Assembly: GCA_903896745.1 (NCBI GenBank)
Contig: CAITZA010000271.1
Coordinates: 1 to 53,551 of the forward strand
Source: an uncultured Desulfomonile sp.
Lineage (GTDB): Bacteria; Desulfobacterota; Desulfomonilia; Desulfomonilales; Desulfomonilaceae
DNA length: 53,551 nt
Reading direction: 5' to 3'
This document shows positions 34,973-42,909 of this stretch, piece after piece; position 1 is the stretch's first letter, and each line of letters begins with the position of its first letter. The notes below the pieces were generated by a model. It saw nothing but the letters and a program-made list of their open reading frames with translations. It did not search any database and was not told the DNA's origin. Made by a program: the position numbers and the translations under genes.

Positions 34973-36012
34973 AGCGCCTGGGGTTAATAATTTGGCCCTG
35001 CTTAATACTGGCGTGCCTTTCCGGGTGCGGATACAAGACCAATCCAAGACCGGCAACAGCAACTACGCCTGGAGAAATAATACTGTTGAACGCTTACGCA
35101 TATCCAGACAGAATAACACTTAAATGGAATCTTCCGGCTTTCAACACAGACGGATCCCAGTTTCAGGATGTGTCCGGTTTCAAGATATTCAGGGCTTCTA
35201 CGCCGATCTCGGATGACTGTGAGACTTGTGGCGACAAAAAGACTCTTTTCGCAAATATTGATTTTCAAACACCAACTAACGCCATAATAAAGGACGGAGA
35301 GGTCATTTTTAACGACAGGTCGGTGAAGTCTGGACATACATATTACTATGCAGTAAGTTCTTATAACCTTAAAGGACGAGAGGCGAAACCTAGTCCGGAT
35401 CTCAGGATGGTTTTTGATGAACCACCCGGCGCCCCTCAATCCCTGAAGGCGGAAATGGACGGAGATGGTGTGCGGTTAAAATGGGTATCACCCTCCGGGC
35501 AGATCACCCCCATGGATTATCGTATCTACAGGGCCACTACGTCGGACGTGGAAGCCATGAAGCCTGTGGGAGGTTCCGGAACCGCTGGAAATACTTTTTT
35601 GGATAGAGGAATAGATCGATCCAGGACTTATTTTTATGCGGTGAGATCGGTTCGGATGAGCCAAGGGGTTTCGACTGAATCGAATACTTCAAATGTTGTG
35701 GAAATAAAGGTCCCGACGGTTACTTGGGGAGCGCCTGAAAACGTCAATATGGCCTCCACGAGGGACGGTGTCAGAATTTTCTGGAACCCTGTAAAAATTG
35801 AAAACAATGAAACAAGGTATAATGTTTATAGGTCAGACCAAAGTGGAGTTTTTGAAAAACTCAATGATGAACCGTTACGCAATACCTGGTTCATAGACGC
35901 AAAGGCTATACTGGGAAGAACTTATCGCTATGCCGTTACAGCTTTCCCAAAGGACAAGCCCGACGAAGAATCGAACCGTTCAGGTTCTGAATCAATAAAG
36001 TACAATCCGTGA
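34969..36012 (+). CDS. lipoprotein with three fibronectin type III-like domains
   Basis: The 347-residue protein starts at TTG 34969, overlapping the argH stop. It has a lipoprotein signal: 'KRLGLIIWPCLILACLSGC', with a lipobox LSGC, and the mature N terminus reads 'CGYKTNPRP'. Three FN3-like units follow (about 35-140, 145-240 and 245-345), each with the 'VxLxWxxP' and 'YxYAVxS/A' pattern. The CGxKxxP start resembles the small lipoprotein LptM (YifL) encoded beside lysA in Escherichia coli, and lysA is the next gene here. The cell location is predicted to be a periplasmic membrane leaflet; function unknown. Confidence 0.85.
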   Translation: MKRLGLIIWPCLILACLSGCGYKTNPRPATATTPGEIILLNAYAYPDRITLKWNLPAFNTDGSQFQDVSGFKIFRASTPISDDCETCGDKKTLFANIDFQTPTNAIIKDGEVIFNDRSVKSGHTYYYAVSSYNLKGREAKPSPDLRMVFDEPPGAPQSLKAEMDGDGVRLKWVSPSGQITPMDYRIYRATTSDVEAMKPVGGSGTAGNTFLDRGIDRSRTYFYAVRSVRMSQGVSTESNTSNVVEIKVPTVTWGAPENVNMASTRDGVRIFWNPVKIENNETRYNVYRSDQSGVFEKLNDEPLRNTWFIDAKAILGRTYRYAVTAFPKDKPDEESNRSGSESIKYNP

Positions 36013-36024
36013 GTGTAATTTTTC

Positions 36025-37296
36025 ATGCATTTTTTTGAGTATCTGAATAACCAGCTTTACTGTGAAAACGTACCTGTATCCGAAATATGCAGGCAGGCGG
36101 GGACCCCTGTTTTCATTTACAGTTGCAAGACACTGGAAAGACACTTCAATGTATTTAGGGAACCATTTGAGAAAGTCGATCATCTGATTTGTTACTCCAT
36201 GAAAGCGTGTTCCAATCTGGGTGTTTTAAGGGTGTTTGCCAATCTTGGCAGTGGAGCTGATATAGTATCCGGCGGGGAACTATACAGAGCGATAAAGGCA
36301 GGAATAGATCCCCAAAAAATTGTTTATTCCGGAGTAGGAAAAAGAGAATCCGAGATTGATGAGGCTATTGATGCTGATATTCTGATGTTCAATGTGGAGT
36401 CTGAAGGCGAACTCGAAACAGTGAACCAGCGAGCGATCAGGAAAAAGGCAAAAGCCCGGATAGCCCTGCGTGTAAATCCGGACGTGGATCCGAAAACCCA
36501 CCCCTACATATCAACCGGCCTGAAAACCAACAAATTTGGAATAGATATATCGAAAGCTCTCGGGTTGTACAAACGAGCCCAGGTGATGGATGGAATAGAT
36601 CCGGTCGGTATTGACTGCCACATAGGAAGCCAGTTGACGGAACTATCGCCTTTCAGGGAAACTGTTTCCATTCTGAAAGAGCTTTTGAAAACTCTTCGAC
36701 AGGAAGGGATCAACATTAAATATCTGGATGTTGGAGGAGGATTGGGGATACCTTACGATCAGGAAACTCCGCCCCCACCATCGGCTTACGGCTCGACTAT
36801 TCTGGAAGCTCTGGCCGAAATGGATGTCAGGATCATCCTCGAGCCGGGTAGGGTTATCGTCGGTAATGCAGGAATTCTGGCGACCGAGGTCTTATACCTG
36901 AAACAAACGGATGATAAGACATTTGTGATTGTAGATGCGGCTATGAACGATCTGGTCAGGCCAAGCCTTTACAAGGCGCATCATACAATTCTGCCGGTAA
37001 TAAGACCGGAAGATTTGGCCAAGAGTGAACTTCTGATAGCGGACATTGTGGGGCCAATATGCGAATCAGGGGATTTTTTGGCTCGTTCACGCGAGATACC
37101 CAAACCCAAGGCCGGCGATTTTCTTGCCGTGATGAGCGCTGGAGCTTATGGTTTCTCAATGTCTTCAAATTACAATTCGAGACCCAGAGCTTGTGAAGTT
37201 CTGGTAACGGGAGACAAATTTTTCGTCGTTCGGAAAAGGGAGTGTTACGAAGACTTAACTCGTGGAGAGCAAATCCCCGGGGAAATCATCAAGTAG
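36025..37296 (+). CDS. lysA: diaminopimelate decarboxylase
   Basis: The 423-residue PLP enzyme makes lysine from meso-diaminopimelate. The PLP-lysine region reads 'ICYSMKACSNLGVLRVFANLG', which is atypical because AxKANxN is usual. Other features: 'GADIVSGGELYRA', 'HIGSQL', 'DVGGGLGIPY', 'EPGRVIVGNAGIL', 'CESGDFLARSREIP' (active-site Cys) and 'GAYGFSMSSNYNSRPR'. It starts 12 nt after the lipoprotein gene and precedes dapA by 12 nt. Confidence 0.97.
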   Translation: MHFFEYLNNQLYCENVPVSEICRQAGTPVFIYSCKTLERHFNVFREPFEKVDHLICYSMKACSNLGVLRVFANLGSGADIVSGGELYRAIKAGIDPQKIVYSGVGKRESEIDEAIDADILMFNVESEGELETVNQRAIRKKAKARIALRVNPDVDPKTHPYISTGLKTNKFGIDISKALGLYKRAQVMDGIDPVGIDCHIGSQLTELSPFRETVSILKELLKTLRQEGINIKYLDVGGGLGIPYDQETPPPPSAYGSTILEALAEMDVRIILEPGRVIVGNAGILATEVLYLKQTDDKTFVIVDAAMNDLVRPSLYKAHHTILPVIRPEDLAKSELLIADIVGPICESGDFLARSREIPKPKAGDFLAVMSAGAYGFSMSSNYNSRPRACEVLVTGDKFFVVRKRECYEDLTRGEQIPGEIIK

Positions 37297-37308
37297 AAGG
37301 AGCTCACA

Positions 37309-38181
37309 ATGTTTTCAGGAGCATTTACCGCTGTAGTCACGCCATTCAAGGATGGGCTGGTTGATGAGGCTGGATTGAGGAGATTGATCAGGTTTGGTGT
37401 TGACGCGGGAATATCAGGATTTGTCCCCTGCGGAACCACCGGTGAGTCTCCAACGTTATCTCATGAAGAGCATAACAGGGTGGTGGAAATTACGGTAAAG
37501 GAACTGGCTGGCCAGGTCAAAGTAATAGCCGGCGCCGGATCTAACAGTACCGAAGAGGCTATCAACCTGACCAGACATGCAAAAAAGGTCGGGGCGGACG
37601 CAGTCCTCCTTGTATCGCCTTACTATAACAAGCCTACCCAGGAAGGTCTTTACCGTCACTTCAAGTCCATTGCAGAAGCTGTTGACATTCCAATAGTATT
37701 ATACAACATTCAGGGACGCACCGCCGTAAATATTGAGAATTCAACTGTTGAGAAGCTTTCCAAAATACCCAACATCGTTGGAGTCAAGGAAGCCTCCGGA
37801 TCTATTCTTCAGATGAGCGAAGTGATTCGTCTGTGTGGTCCGGGCTTTGATGTCCTCTCTGGAGATGACCAGATGACTTTTCCCCTGATGGCCCTCGGCG
37901 GTATGGGCGTAATTTCGGTCGTCACAAATATCATTCCGGATAAGATGTCCGCTCTTGTCAAACACATGTTAAACGGAGAAATAGATCAGGCGCGCTCAAT
38001 CCATTTCGAAATTTATGAGTTGTGTCAGGCTGTATTTATCGAGACTAATCCAATCCCGGTGAAAATGGCCCTCGGTCTTATGGGAAAAATCACCCCTGAA
38101 TTCAGGCTGCCTTTATGTGAGCCTTCAGCGGCAAACCTGGAAAAATTGAAAAGTGTTCTGGAAAAATATGGTCTTGTCTAA
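37309..38181 (+). CDS. dapA: 4-hydroxy-tetrahydrodipicolinate synthase
   Basis: The 290-residue TIM-barrel aldolase condenses pyruvate with aspartate semialdehyde. Motifs: 'GTTGESPTLSHEEH', 'VIAGAGSNSTEEAI', 'SPYYNKPTQEGLYRHF', 'VLYNIQGRTAVNI' (catalytic Tyr) and 'NIVGVKEASG' (Schiff-base Lys). The usual 'YNVPGRT' reads 'YNIQGRT' here. AAGGAG lies upstream. It feeds dapB directly and lysA at the end of the pathway. Confidence 0.98.
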   Translation: MFSGAFTAVVTPFKDGLVDEAGLRRLIRFGVDAGISGFVPCGTTGESPTLSHEEHNRVVEITVKELAGQVKVIAGAGSNSTEEAINLTRHAKKVGADAVLLVSPYYNKPTQEGLYRHFKSIAEAVDIPIVLYNIQGRTAVNIENSTVEKLSKIPNIVGVKEASGSILQMSEVIRLCGPGFDVLSGDDQMTFPLMALGGMGVISVVTNIIPDKMSALVKHMLNGEIDQARSIHFEIYELCQAVFIETNPIPVKMALGLMGKITPEFRLPLCEPSAANLEKLKSVLEKYGLV

Positions 38182-38195
38182 TTAAGGAGTTTTGT

Positions 38196-38999
38196 ATGAA
38201 AATAGCGGTGAGTGGGGCCGCAGGGCGGATGGGCAGGCGTATAACAGCGTTGGCGACGGAAAACCCTGAAGTGGAGGTTGTAGCAGCCCTGGAGATGAGC
38301 ACGAATCCCCTTATGGGACAGGATGTCGGTGTAGTGGCCGGGGTTGGAAATCTCGGAGTTTTCATCTCGGGTGATATTGATAAAGCCATCTCCAAATCAG
38401 ATGCGCTTATCGATTTTTCTTCTCCTGAAGCTTCTCTTGATCATCTAAGGGCTGTCAGCAAAACTGGCAAGGCCATGGTGATAGGCACGACAGGATTTTC
38501 TGAAGATCAAAAACGTCAAGTCGCAGATCTGGCAAAAAATATGAAATGCCTGATGGCGCCAAACATGAGTCTTGGAGTGAATCTCCTTTTCACCCTGGTC
38601 GAAAAGGTGGCTCTTGCGCTGGGAGACGCTTATGATGTGGAAATAGTCGAGTCTCACCATAACCAGAAAAAAGACGCTCCCAGCGGAACAGCGGTCAAAC
38701 TTGCAGAGATTATCGCTGACTCGTTGAAGAGGGATCTGAATGAGGTAGGCGTCTACGGTCGTAAAGGTATAGTTGGGGCGAGGAAACCTTCCGAGATCGG
38801 TGTCATGGCGTTGAGGGGCGGTGACATCGTTGGAGAGCACACCGTCATGTTTGTGACGGGTGGGGAGAGGCTCGAACTCATACATCGTGCCCATAGTCGG
38901 GACGCTTTTGCCCGTGGCGCCATTCAGGCTGCTATATGGGTTCATGACAAACCGAACGGTCTTTACGACATGCGAGATGTTCTCGGTTTGAAGGATTAG
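38196..38999 (+). CDS. dapB: 4-hydroxy-tetrahydrodipicolinate reductase
   Basis: The 267-residue NAD(P)H-dependent enzyme follows dapA in the diaminopimelate route. The Rossmann start 'KIAVSGAAGRMGRRI', 'DFSSPEASLDHL', 'GTTGFSEDQ', 'APNMSLGVNLLF' and the signature 'ESHHNQKKDAPSGTAVKLAE' (catalytic His and Lys) are all present. AAGGAG precedes the ATG. It is followed at once by the FAH-family gene. Confidence 0.98.
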   Translation: MKIAVSGAAGRMGRRITALATENPEVEVVAALEMSTNPLMGQDVGVVAGVGNLGVFISGDIDKAISKSDALIDFSSPEASLDHLRAVSKTGKAMVIGTTGFSEDQKRQVADLAKNMKCLMAPNMSLGVNLLFTLVEKVALALGDAYDVEIVESHHNQKKDAPSGTAVKLAEIIADSLKRDLNEVGVYGRKGIVGARKPSEIGVMALRGGDIVGEHTVMFVTGGERLELIHRAHSRDAFARGAIQAAIWVHDKPNGLYDMRDVLGLKD

Positions 39000-39001
39000 T
39001 G

Positions 39002-39748
39002 ATGAAACTGGTTAGATTTGAGATTGGCGGACAGTCGTTTTCCGGAAAGCTCGAAGGTGGGGTCATCGCGCCTTATGGCCCAAACAAGGCTCAAAAGGAT
39101 TATGATCTGGATTCGGTAAGGCTTCTGGCGCCTTGCGAACCTACAAAAATAGTGGCCGTGGGTCTTAATTATAGAGATCACATTGTCGAAATGGGGCATC
39201 AGATGCCAGAGGAGCCGGTCATTTTCCTTAAACCCTCTACTTCCGTAACAGGCCAGAATGATTACATCATCCTGCCACCCCAGAGTTCCAGGGTGGACCA
39301 TGAATCCGAATTTGGCATAGTGATCGGGAAAACGGCTTCTCACGTGTCCCGGGATGATGCCAAGGACTACATACTTGGCTTCACCTGCGTAAACGACGTG
39401 ACCGCTCGAGACCTTCAGGCTAAGGATGGTCAGTGGACGAGGGCCAAGGGCTTTGACACCTTTTGCCCGGTTGGGCCCTGGATAGAAACCGAACTGGATC
39501 ACAGGGACCTCTGTGTGGAACTGTTTTTGAACGGTGAGTGTCGGCAGGCCTCGAGGACGTCAAATCTCATCTTTGACCCATATTTCCTGGTCGAGTTCAT
39601 TTCAGGAATCATGAAACTGAATCCCGGTGATATAATTGCTACCGGAACGCCCTCAGGCGTAGGTCCTATTAAAGAAGGAGACAGGGTTGAGGTCAGGATC
39701 GAAGGTATCGGCTCGCTGGTCAACTTTGCCCGAAATCGCCAACAATGA
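39002..39748 (+). CDS. fumarylacetoacetate hydrolase-family protein
   Basis: The 248-residue protein starts at ATG 39002 (a GTG one codon earlier, 38999, is in frame and overlaps the dapB stop). It has the FAH fold: 'KIVAVGLNYRDHIVEMG', 'VIFLKPSTSVTG', the metal ligands in 'HESEFGIVIG' (His/Glu), 'GFTCVNDVTARDLQAKDGQW', and 'GDIIATGTPSGVGPI'. Members hydrolyse C-C bonds of acylpyruvates or decarboxylate oxaloacetate; the substrate is unknown here. It overlaps folK by 4 nt. Confidence 0.93.
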   Translation: MKLVRFEIGGQSFSGKLEGGVIAPYGPNKAQKDYDLDSVRLLAPCEPTKIVAVGLNYRDHIVEMGHQMPEEPVIFLKPSTSVTGQNDYIILPPQSSRVDHESEFGIVIGKTASHVSRDDAKDYILGFTCVNDVTARDLQAKDGQWTRAKGFDTFCPVGPWIETELDHRDLCVELFLNGECRQASRTSNLIFDPYFLVEFISGIMKLNPGDIIATGTPSGVGPIKEGDRVEVRIEGIGSLVNFARNRQQ

Positions 39749-40242
39749 GTGTTGTTGTTTACATCGGATTTGGAGCGAACCTCGGCAATCCTTCTTTGAA
39801 GTTTGATGAGGCTGTAAAAGAACTGAAACTGTTGACACAAACAAAGCTGATAGGTCTGTCAAGTCTTTATGAAACGCAACCCATTGGATTAGTTGATGGA
39901 GGCCCAAATTTTGTTAATGCCGTCATCGCTATTGAAACCGGCATAGGGCCCGAGAATCTATTTGCCCAACTAAGAGCGGCAGAAAAAAAACTGGGGAAAT
40001 CGGTTAATCACAGAAGTGACCTGTCCAGGATCATTGATCTGGACTTACTGTTTTACGGAGCAGAAATTGTGGACACGGAAGACTTGAGGATTCCCCATCC
40101 CCGTCTTTTGGAAAGAGCCTTTGTGCTCGGCCCTATGGCAGAGATAGCGCCCGATTTTGTACATCCGATTGAAAGAGAAACAATCAGTAACTTGCTGAAT
40201 CGCCTTGGTCCAGAGCATTTGGCTATGATCAAGAGGTTCTAA
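39745..40242 (+). CDS. folK: 2-amino-4-hydroxy-6-hydroxymethyldihydropteridine diphosphokinase
   Basis: The 165-residue HPPK transfers pyrophosphate from ATP to the pterin in folate synthesis. 'YIGFGANLGNP' starts the protein, followed by 'SSLYETQPIG', 'FVNAVIAIETG' and the signature 'RIIDLDLLFYG' with 'IPHPRLLERAFVLGPMAEI'. ATG overlaps the end of the FAH gene (ATGA). Pterin kinase next to lysine genes looks like simple operon packing. Confidence 0.97.
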   Translation: MSVVVYIGFGANLGNPSLKFDEAVKELKLLTQTKLIGLSSLYETQPIGLVDGGPNFVNAVIAIETGIGPENLFAQLRAAEKKLGKSVNHRSDLSRIIDLDLLFYGAEIVDTEDLRIPHPRLLERAFVLGPMAEIAPDFVHPIERETISNLLNRLGPEHLAMIKRF

Positions 40243-40272
40243 CTCTGCAAGCTATGAGGGGAGCTTTCAAAA

Positions 40273-40530
40273 ATGTGGCGACTGCCGTTTTACCTTTTAT
40301 CCATTTGGCTGGGGTTTAAGTTTGTCAGGTGGGCTTTACGGTATCTGGAATCGAACAAATCTGAACCCATGATACGCTCAGGTAACGACAAAAAGTGTGT
40401 TGATGATCTGGTGAAGGATCCTGTATGTGGGAAGTTCGTGCCTGTGAAGAACTCAATTTCAACAGTCAAGAACGGAAATCAGGTTCATTTTTGTTCAGAG
40501 GCTTGTCTAAAGCAGTATTTGGATCAATAG
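40273..40530 (+). CDS. small membrane-anchored YHS/PP0621-like metal-binding protein
   Basis: The 85-residue protein has one N-terminal hydrophobic segment (about residues 3-20). A compact domain with 'DPVCGKFVPVKNS' (about 47-60) and 'VHFCSEACLKQYL' near the C terminus follows. The CxxxC pair and upstream Cys resemble YHS/TRASH-type metal-binding domains, as in PP0621-family proteins. GAGGGGAGC lies upstream of ATG 40273. Its function is not known; it sits 9 nt before the hybrid kinase gene and may be co-expressed with it. Confidence 0.8.
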   Translation: MWRLPFYLLSIWLGFKFVRWALRYLESNKSEPMIRSGNDKKCVDDLVKDPVCGKFVPVKNSISTVKNGNQVHFCSEACLKQYLDQ

Positions 40531-40539
40531 AGGACTGTT

Positions 40540-42048
40540 ATGGTAATGGTTAACGATAATCCCAAAATCCTCATTGCAGAGGACTCCACGATACTTAACC
40601 ACATGTTGCGGGATGTATTCGAAGAAAATGGTTTTGAAGTATTTCAGGCATTTAACGGCTCTGACTGTAAGACAGTTTTCGTCAAGGAAAAGCCGGATAT
40701 AGTCCTCATCGATGTTCACATGCCCAGGACAGATGGAATAGATGCCCTCAAGTTTATTAAGGAACGTTCCCCGAGAACAATATCTATTCTCATGTCCGGA
40801 GCGGGTAATGCCGAAGTTGCTGTAACTGCAATGAAATCAGGCGCTGATGATTTTCTCAATAAACCGTTTTCTTCTGAAGAAGTGGTGAAACTTGCCAATA
40901 AGCTGCTTGAAAACAGACGCTTTGGTGAAGAAAATATAAAGCTGAAAAGACAGATTCGTGAGAGTGAAAAATATCTTGCTCACTTGACGACCATAATTAA
41001 TGAGTCCTTGATTACAACGGATCCGGGAGGCAAAATCCAGTTCATAAATCGGGCCGCATCGAACATGTGGGGGTACTCTCCGGAGGAACTCAGGAACAAG
41101 GATTTCCACTTTCTTATAAGAAGTGAAACAAGATCCCATCTGTCGAGGGACCTGGTAAAGGACACTCTTCGCGATGGAAAGGTAGAAGGAGAGTTTTACC
41201 TGCGTCGAAAGGACAACAGTTCATTTCCCGGATACCTGTCTACTTCTGTGATAAAAGAAAATGATCGTGTAAACGGGATTGTCTTCGTGGTGGCTGATCT
41301 CACCAGACAGCATGAGGTGGAAAGACGGCTGAAACAATCGGAAAAACTTGCTTCACTCGGCTCTGTGGTTGAAGGCGTGGCTCACGAGGTTCGCAACAGC
41401 TTGACATCATTGGGCGGTTTTGCGCTGAGGCTAAAAAATCTCACTGCAGATAACGTTACATATTCAAAATACACTCAGATAATTCTGGATGATGTTTCAA
41501 GACTGGAGAAGATGGTACGTGACATAGAGGATTACGTAAAATTCTCCAAACAGTATTCCTTTGAATATCAGAAACTGGATTTGATATCTCTTGTAGAAAG
41601 GGCCCGAGACAAGGTTTTAAACAAACTGCCAACTTCTCAGGTCAATTCGGTGTTGTTCAACATAGAAGCTGAAAAGAGTCTCGCTCCAGTTTATGGAGAT
41701 CCCTCAGCGCTTGAGGACGCCTTTTCCAGTTTGATTATGAATTCTTACGAGGCTATGCCGAACGGTGGGAGGCTAAGAGTAAAACTAAAGAATTTGCCTT
41801 CAGCCGTTTCGATTTCATTTGTTGACACTGGTGTCGGTATTCACAGGGAAGACCTTTCCGAGATATTCAATCCCTTTTTTACCTCGAAAACTGTCGGGGC
41901 TGGAATGGGTTTGAGCAAGGCTCATCTTCTGATTGAAGAACACAGGGGAGTAATAAAAGTCATTTCTGAACAGGGCAAGGGGTCAACATTTGAGGTCTTC
42001 CTGCCTATAGAGCGTCTGATGACAGGAACTTACCCATGGGAAACGTGA
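40540..42048 (+). CDS. receiver-PAS-histidine kinase signalling protein
   Basis: The 502-residue protein has an N-terminal receiver domain (about 8-125; acidic pocket Glu14/Asp15, phospho-acceptor Asp58, Lys108) and a PAS domain (about 145-260). A HisKA domain follows with His282 in 'GVAHEVRNSLTSLGGFALRL', then an HATPase with N-box 'NSYEAMPNGG', 'DTGVGI' and 'GAGMGLSKAHLLIEEH'. There is no transmembrane segment, so it is cytoplasmic. The receiver at the front suggests that another kinase's phosphorylation gates it. There is no cognate regulator next to it; the single receiver at 43943 is a possible partner. Confidence 0.93.
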   Translation: MVMVNDNPKILIAEDSTILNHMLRDVFEENGFEVFQAFNGSDCKTVFVKEKPDIVLIDVHMPRTDGIDALKFIKERSPRTISILMSGAGNAEVAVTAMKSGADDFLNKPFSSEEVVKLANKLLENRRFGEENIKLKRQIRESEKYLAHLTTIINESLITTDPGGKIQFINRAASNMWGYSPEELRNKDFHFLIRSETRSHLSRDLVKDTLRDGKVEGEFYLRRKDNSSFPGYLSTSVIKENDRVNGIVFVVADLTRQHEVERRLKQSEKLASLGSVVEGVAHEVRNSLTSLGGFALRLKNLTADNVTYSKYTQIILDDVSRLEKMVRDIEDYVKFSKQYSFEYQKLDLISLVERARDKVLNKLPTSQVNSVLFNIEAEKSLAPVYGDPSALEDAFSSLIMNSYEAMPNGGRLRVKLKNLPSAVSISFVDTGVGIHREDLSEIFNPFFTSKTVGAGMGLSKAHLLIEEHRGVIKVISEQGKGSTFEVFLPIERLMTGTYPWET

Positions 42049-42065
42049 TCAACCGATGTGCGTGC

Positions 42066-42083
42066 GGCAGTCTCTTAACTGCC
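42066..42083 (+). other. stem-loop between the hybrid kinase and pgsA
   Basis: GGCAGT (42066-42071) pairs perfectly with ACTGCC (42078-42083) around CTCTTA. No T-run follows, so it is not a standard terminator; it may shape the mRNA in the 84-nt gap. Confidence 0.3.
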
Positions 42084-42132
42084 TGGAAGCATTGTGACCA
42101 ATCATAGTATGTAGGACCGGTCAGCGATCATA

Positions 42133-42705
42133 ATGAAAAGACATCTTCCGAATTTTCTGACTTTGGGCCGTCTTGTTTTAGTTCCTCCAATAATTTTATT
42201 GCTTTTTTTCCCGGGCAAAGCCCCTTCGGCGATTGCTGCGCTGCTATTTTTTATTGCTTCATTAACGGATTTCTTTGACGGCTTTATCGCCAGGAGATTT
42301 CAGCTTGAATCATCATTTGGCCGATTCCTGGATCCAATTGCAGACAAGGTCCTTGTGACATCCGCGCTAATCATGTTAATTGCGCTGGATAGAGTCGAGG
42401 CCTGGATTGTGATGCTGATAATTTCCAGGGAAGTGGCGGTTAGCGCTCTCAGAGCTACGACCAAAATGTGGGATACCACCCTAAAACCGAGCCGCGTCGG
42501 GAAATGGAAGGCCTTCTTTCAGTTTGCCGCAATAATCCCATTAATAATCAATTACGAGTACATAATTGTTATACCAATCAATTTCCATGAAGTTGGCACC
42601 TGGTTGCTTTATTGCGCCCTGGCGCTCACGTTGTGGTCAGGGGTTGACTATTTTGTGAAATTCTATAACGAATACAGCAAACGTTCGGGTGTGAAGTCGG
42701 ACTAA
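42133..42705 (+). CDS. pgsA: CDP-diacylglycerol-glycerol-3-phosphate 3-phosphatidyltransferase
   Basis: The 190-residue inner-membrane enzyme makes phosphatidylglycerol phosphate. It begins 'LPNFLTLGRLVLVPPIILLLF' and has the CDP-alcohol transferase motif D-G-x2-A-R-x8-G-x3-D-x3-D in 'DGFIARRFQLESSFGRFLDP' continuing to 'IADK'. 'ISREVAVSALR' follows. There are several transmembrane helices. It ends the long rightward run that begins at argB. Confidence 0.96.
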   Translation: MKRHLPNFLTLGRLVLVPPIILLLFFPGKAPSAIAALLFFIASLTDFFDGFIARRFQLESSFGRFLDPIADKVLVTSALIMLIALDRVEAWIVMLIISREVAVSALRATTKMWDTTLKPSRVGKWKAFFQFAAIIPLIINYEYIIVIPINFHEVGTWLLYCALALTLWSGVDYFVKFYNEYSKRSGVKSD

Positions 42706-42729
42706 CAAATTCATGACTGGATTTGTTGA

Positions 42730-42815
42730 TGGCGGAGGGAGAGGGATTCGAACCCCCGGATCTTTCGATCAACGGTTTTCAAGACCGCCGCCTTAAACCA
42801 CTCGGCCATCCCTCC
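42730..42815 (-). tRNA. tRNA-Ser (anticodon UGA), 3' CCA encoded
   Basis: Read leftward from 42815 the acceptor arm GGAGGGA pairs with TCCCTCC (42740-42734), followed by discriminator G and an encoded CCA (42732-42730). The D-arm begins GCCGAGTGG. The anticodon arm reads CGGTCTTGAAAACCG with TGA as the anticodon. There is a long variable arm (GATC..GATC type) and a T-arm GGGTTCGAATCCC. The long variable arm and anticodon identify a type II serine tRNA reading UCN codons. Confidence 0.97.
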
Positions 42816-42909
42816 GTGGAGTAACGAAGAAAAATTCTAACCTACCTCTGCCTAATTTGTCAAGGCGACGTTAGGAAATCTGGCTTCGCAAAAAACCTGA
42901 TAATCAAAT

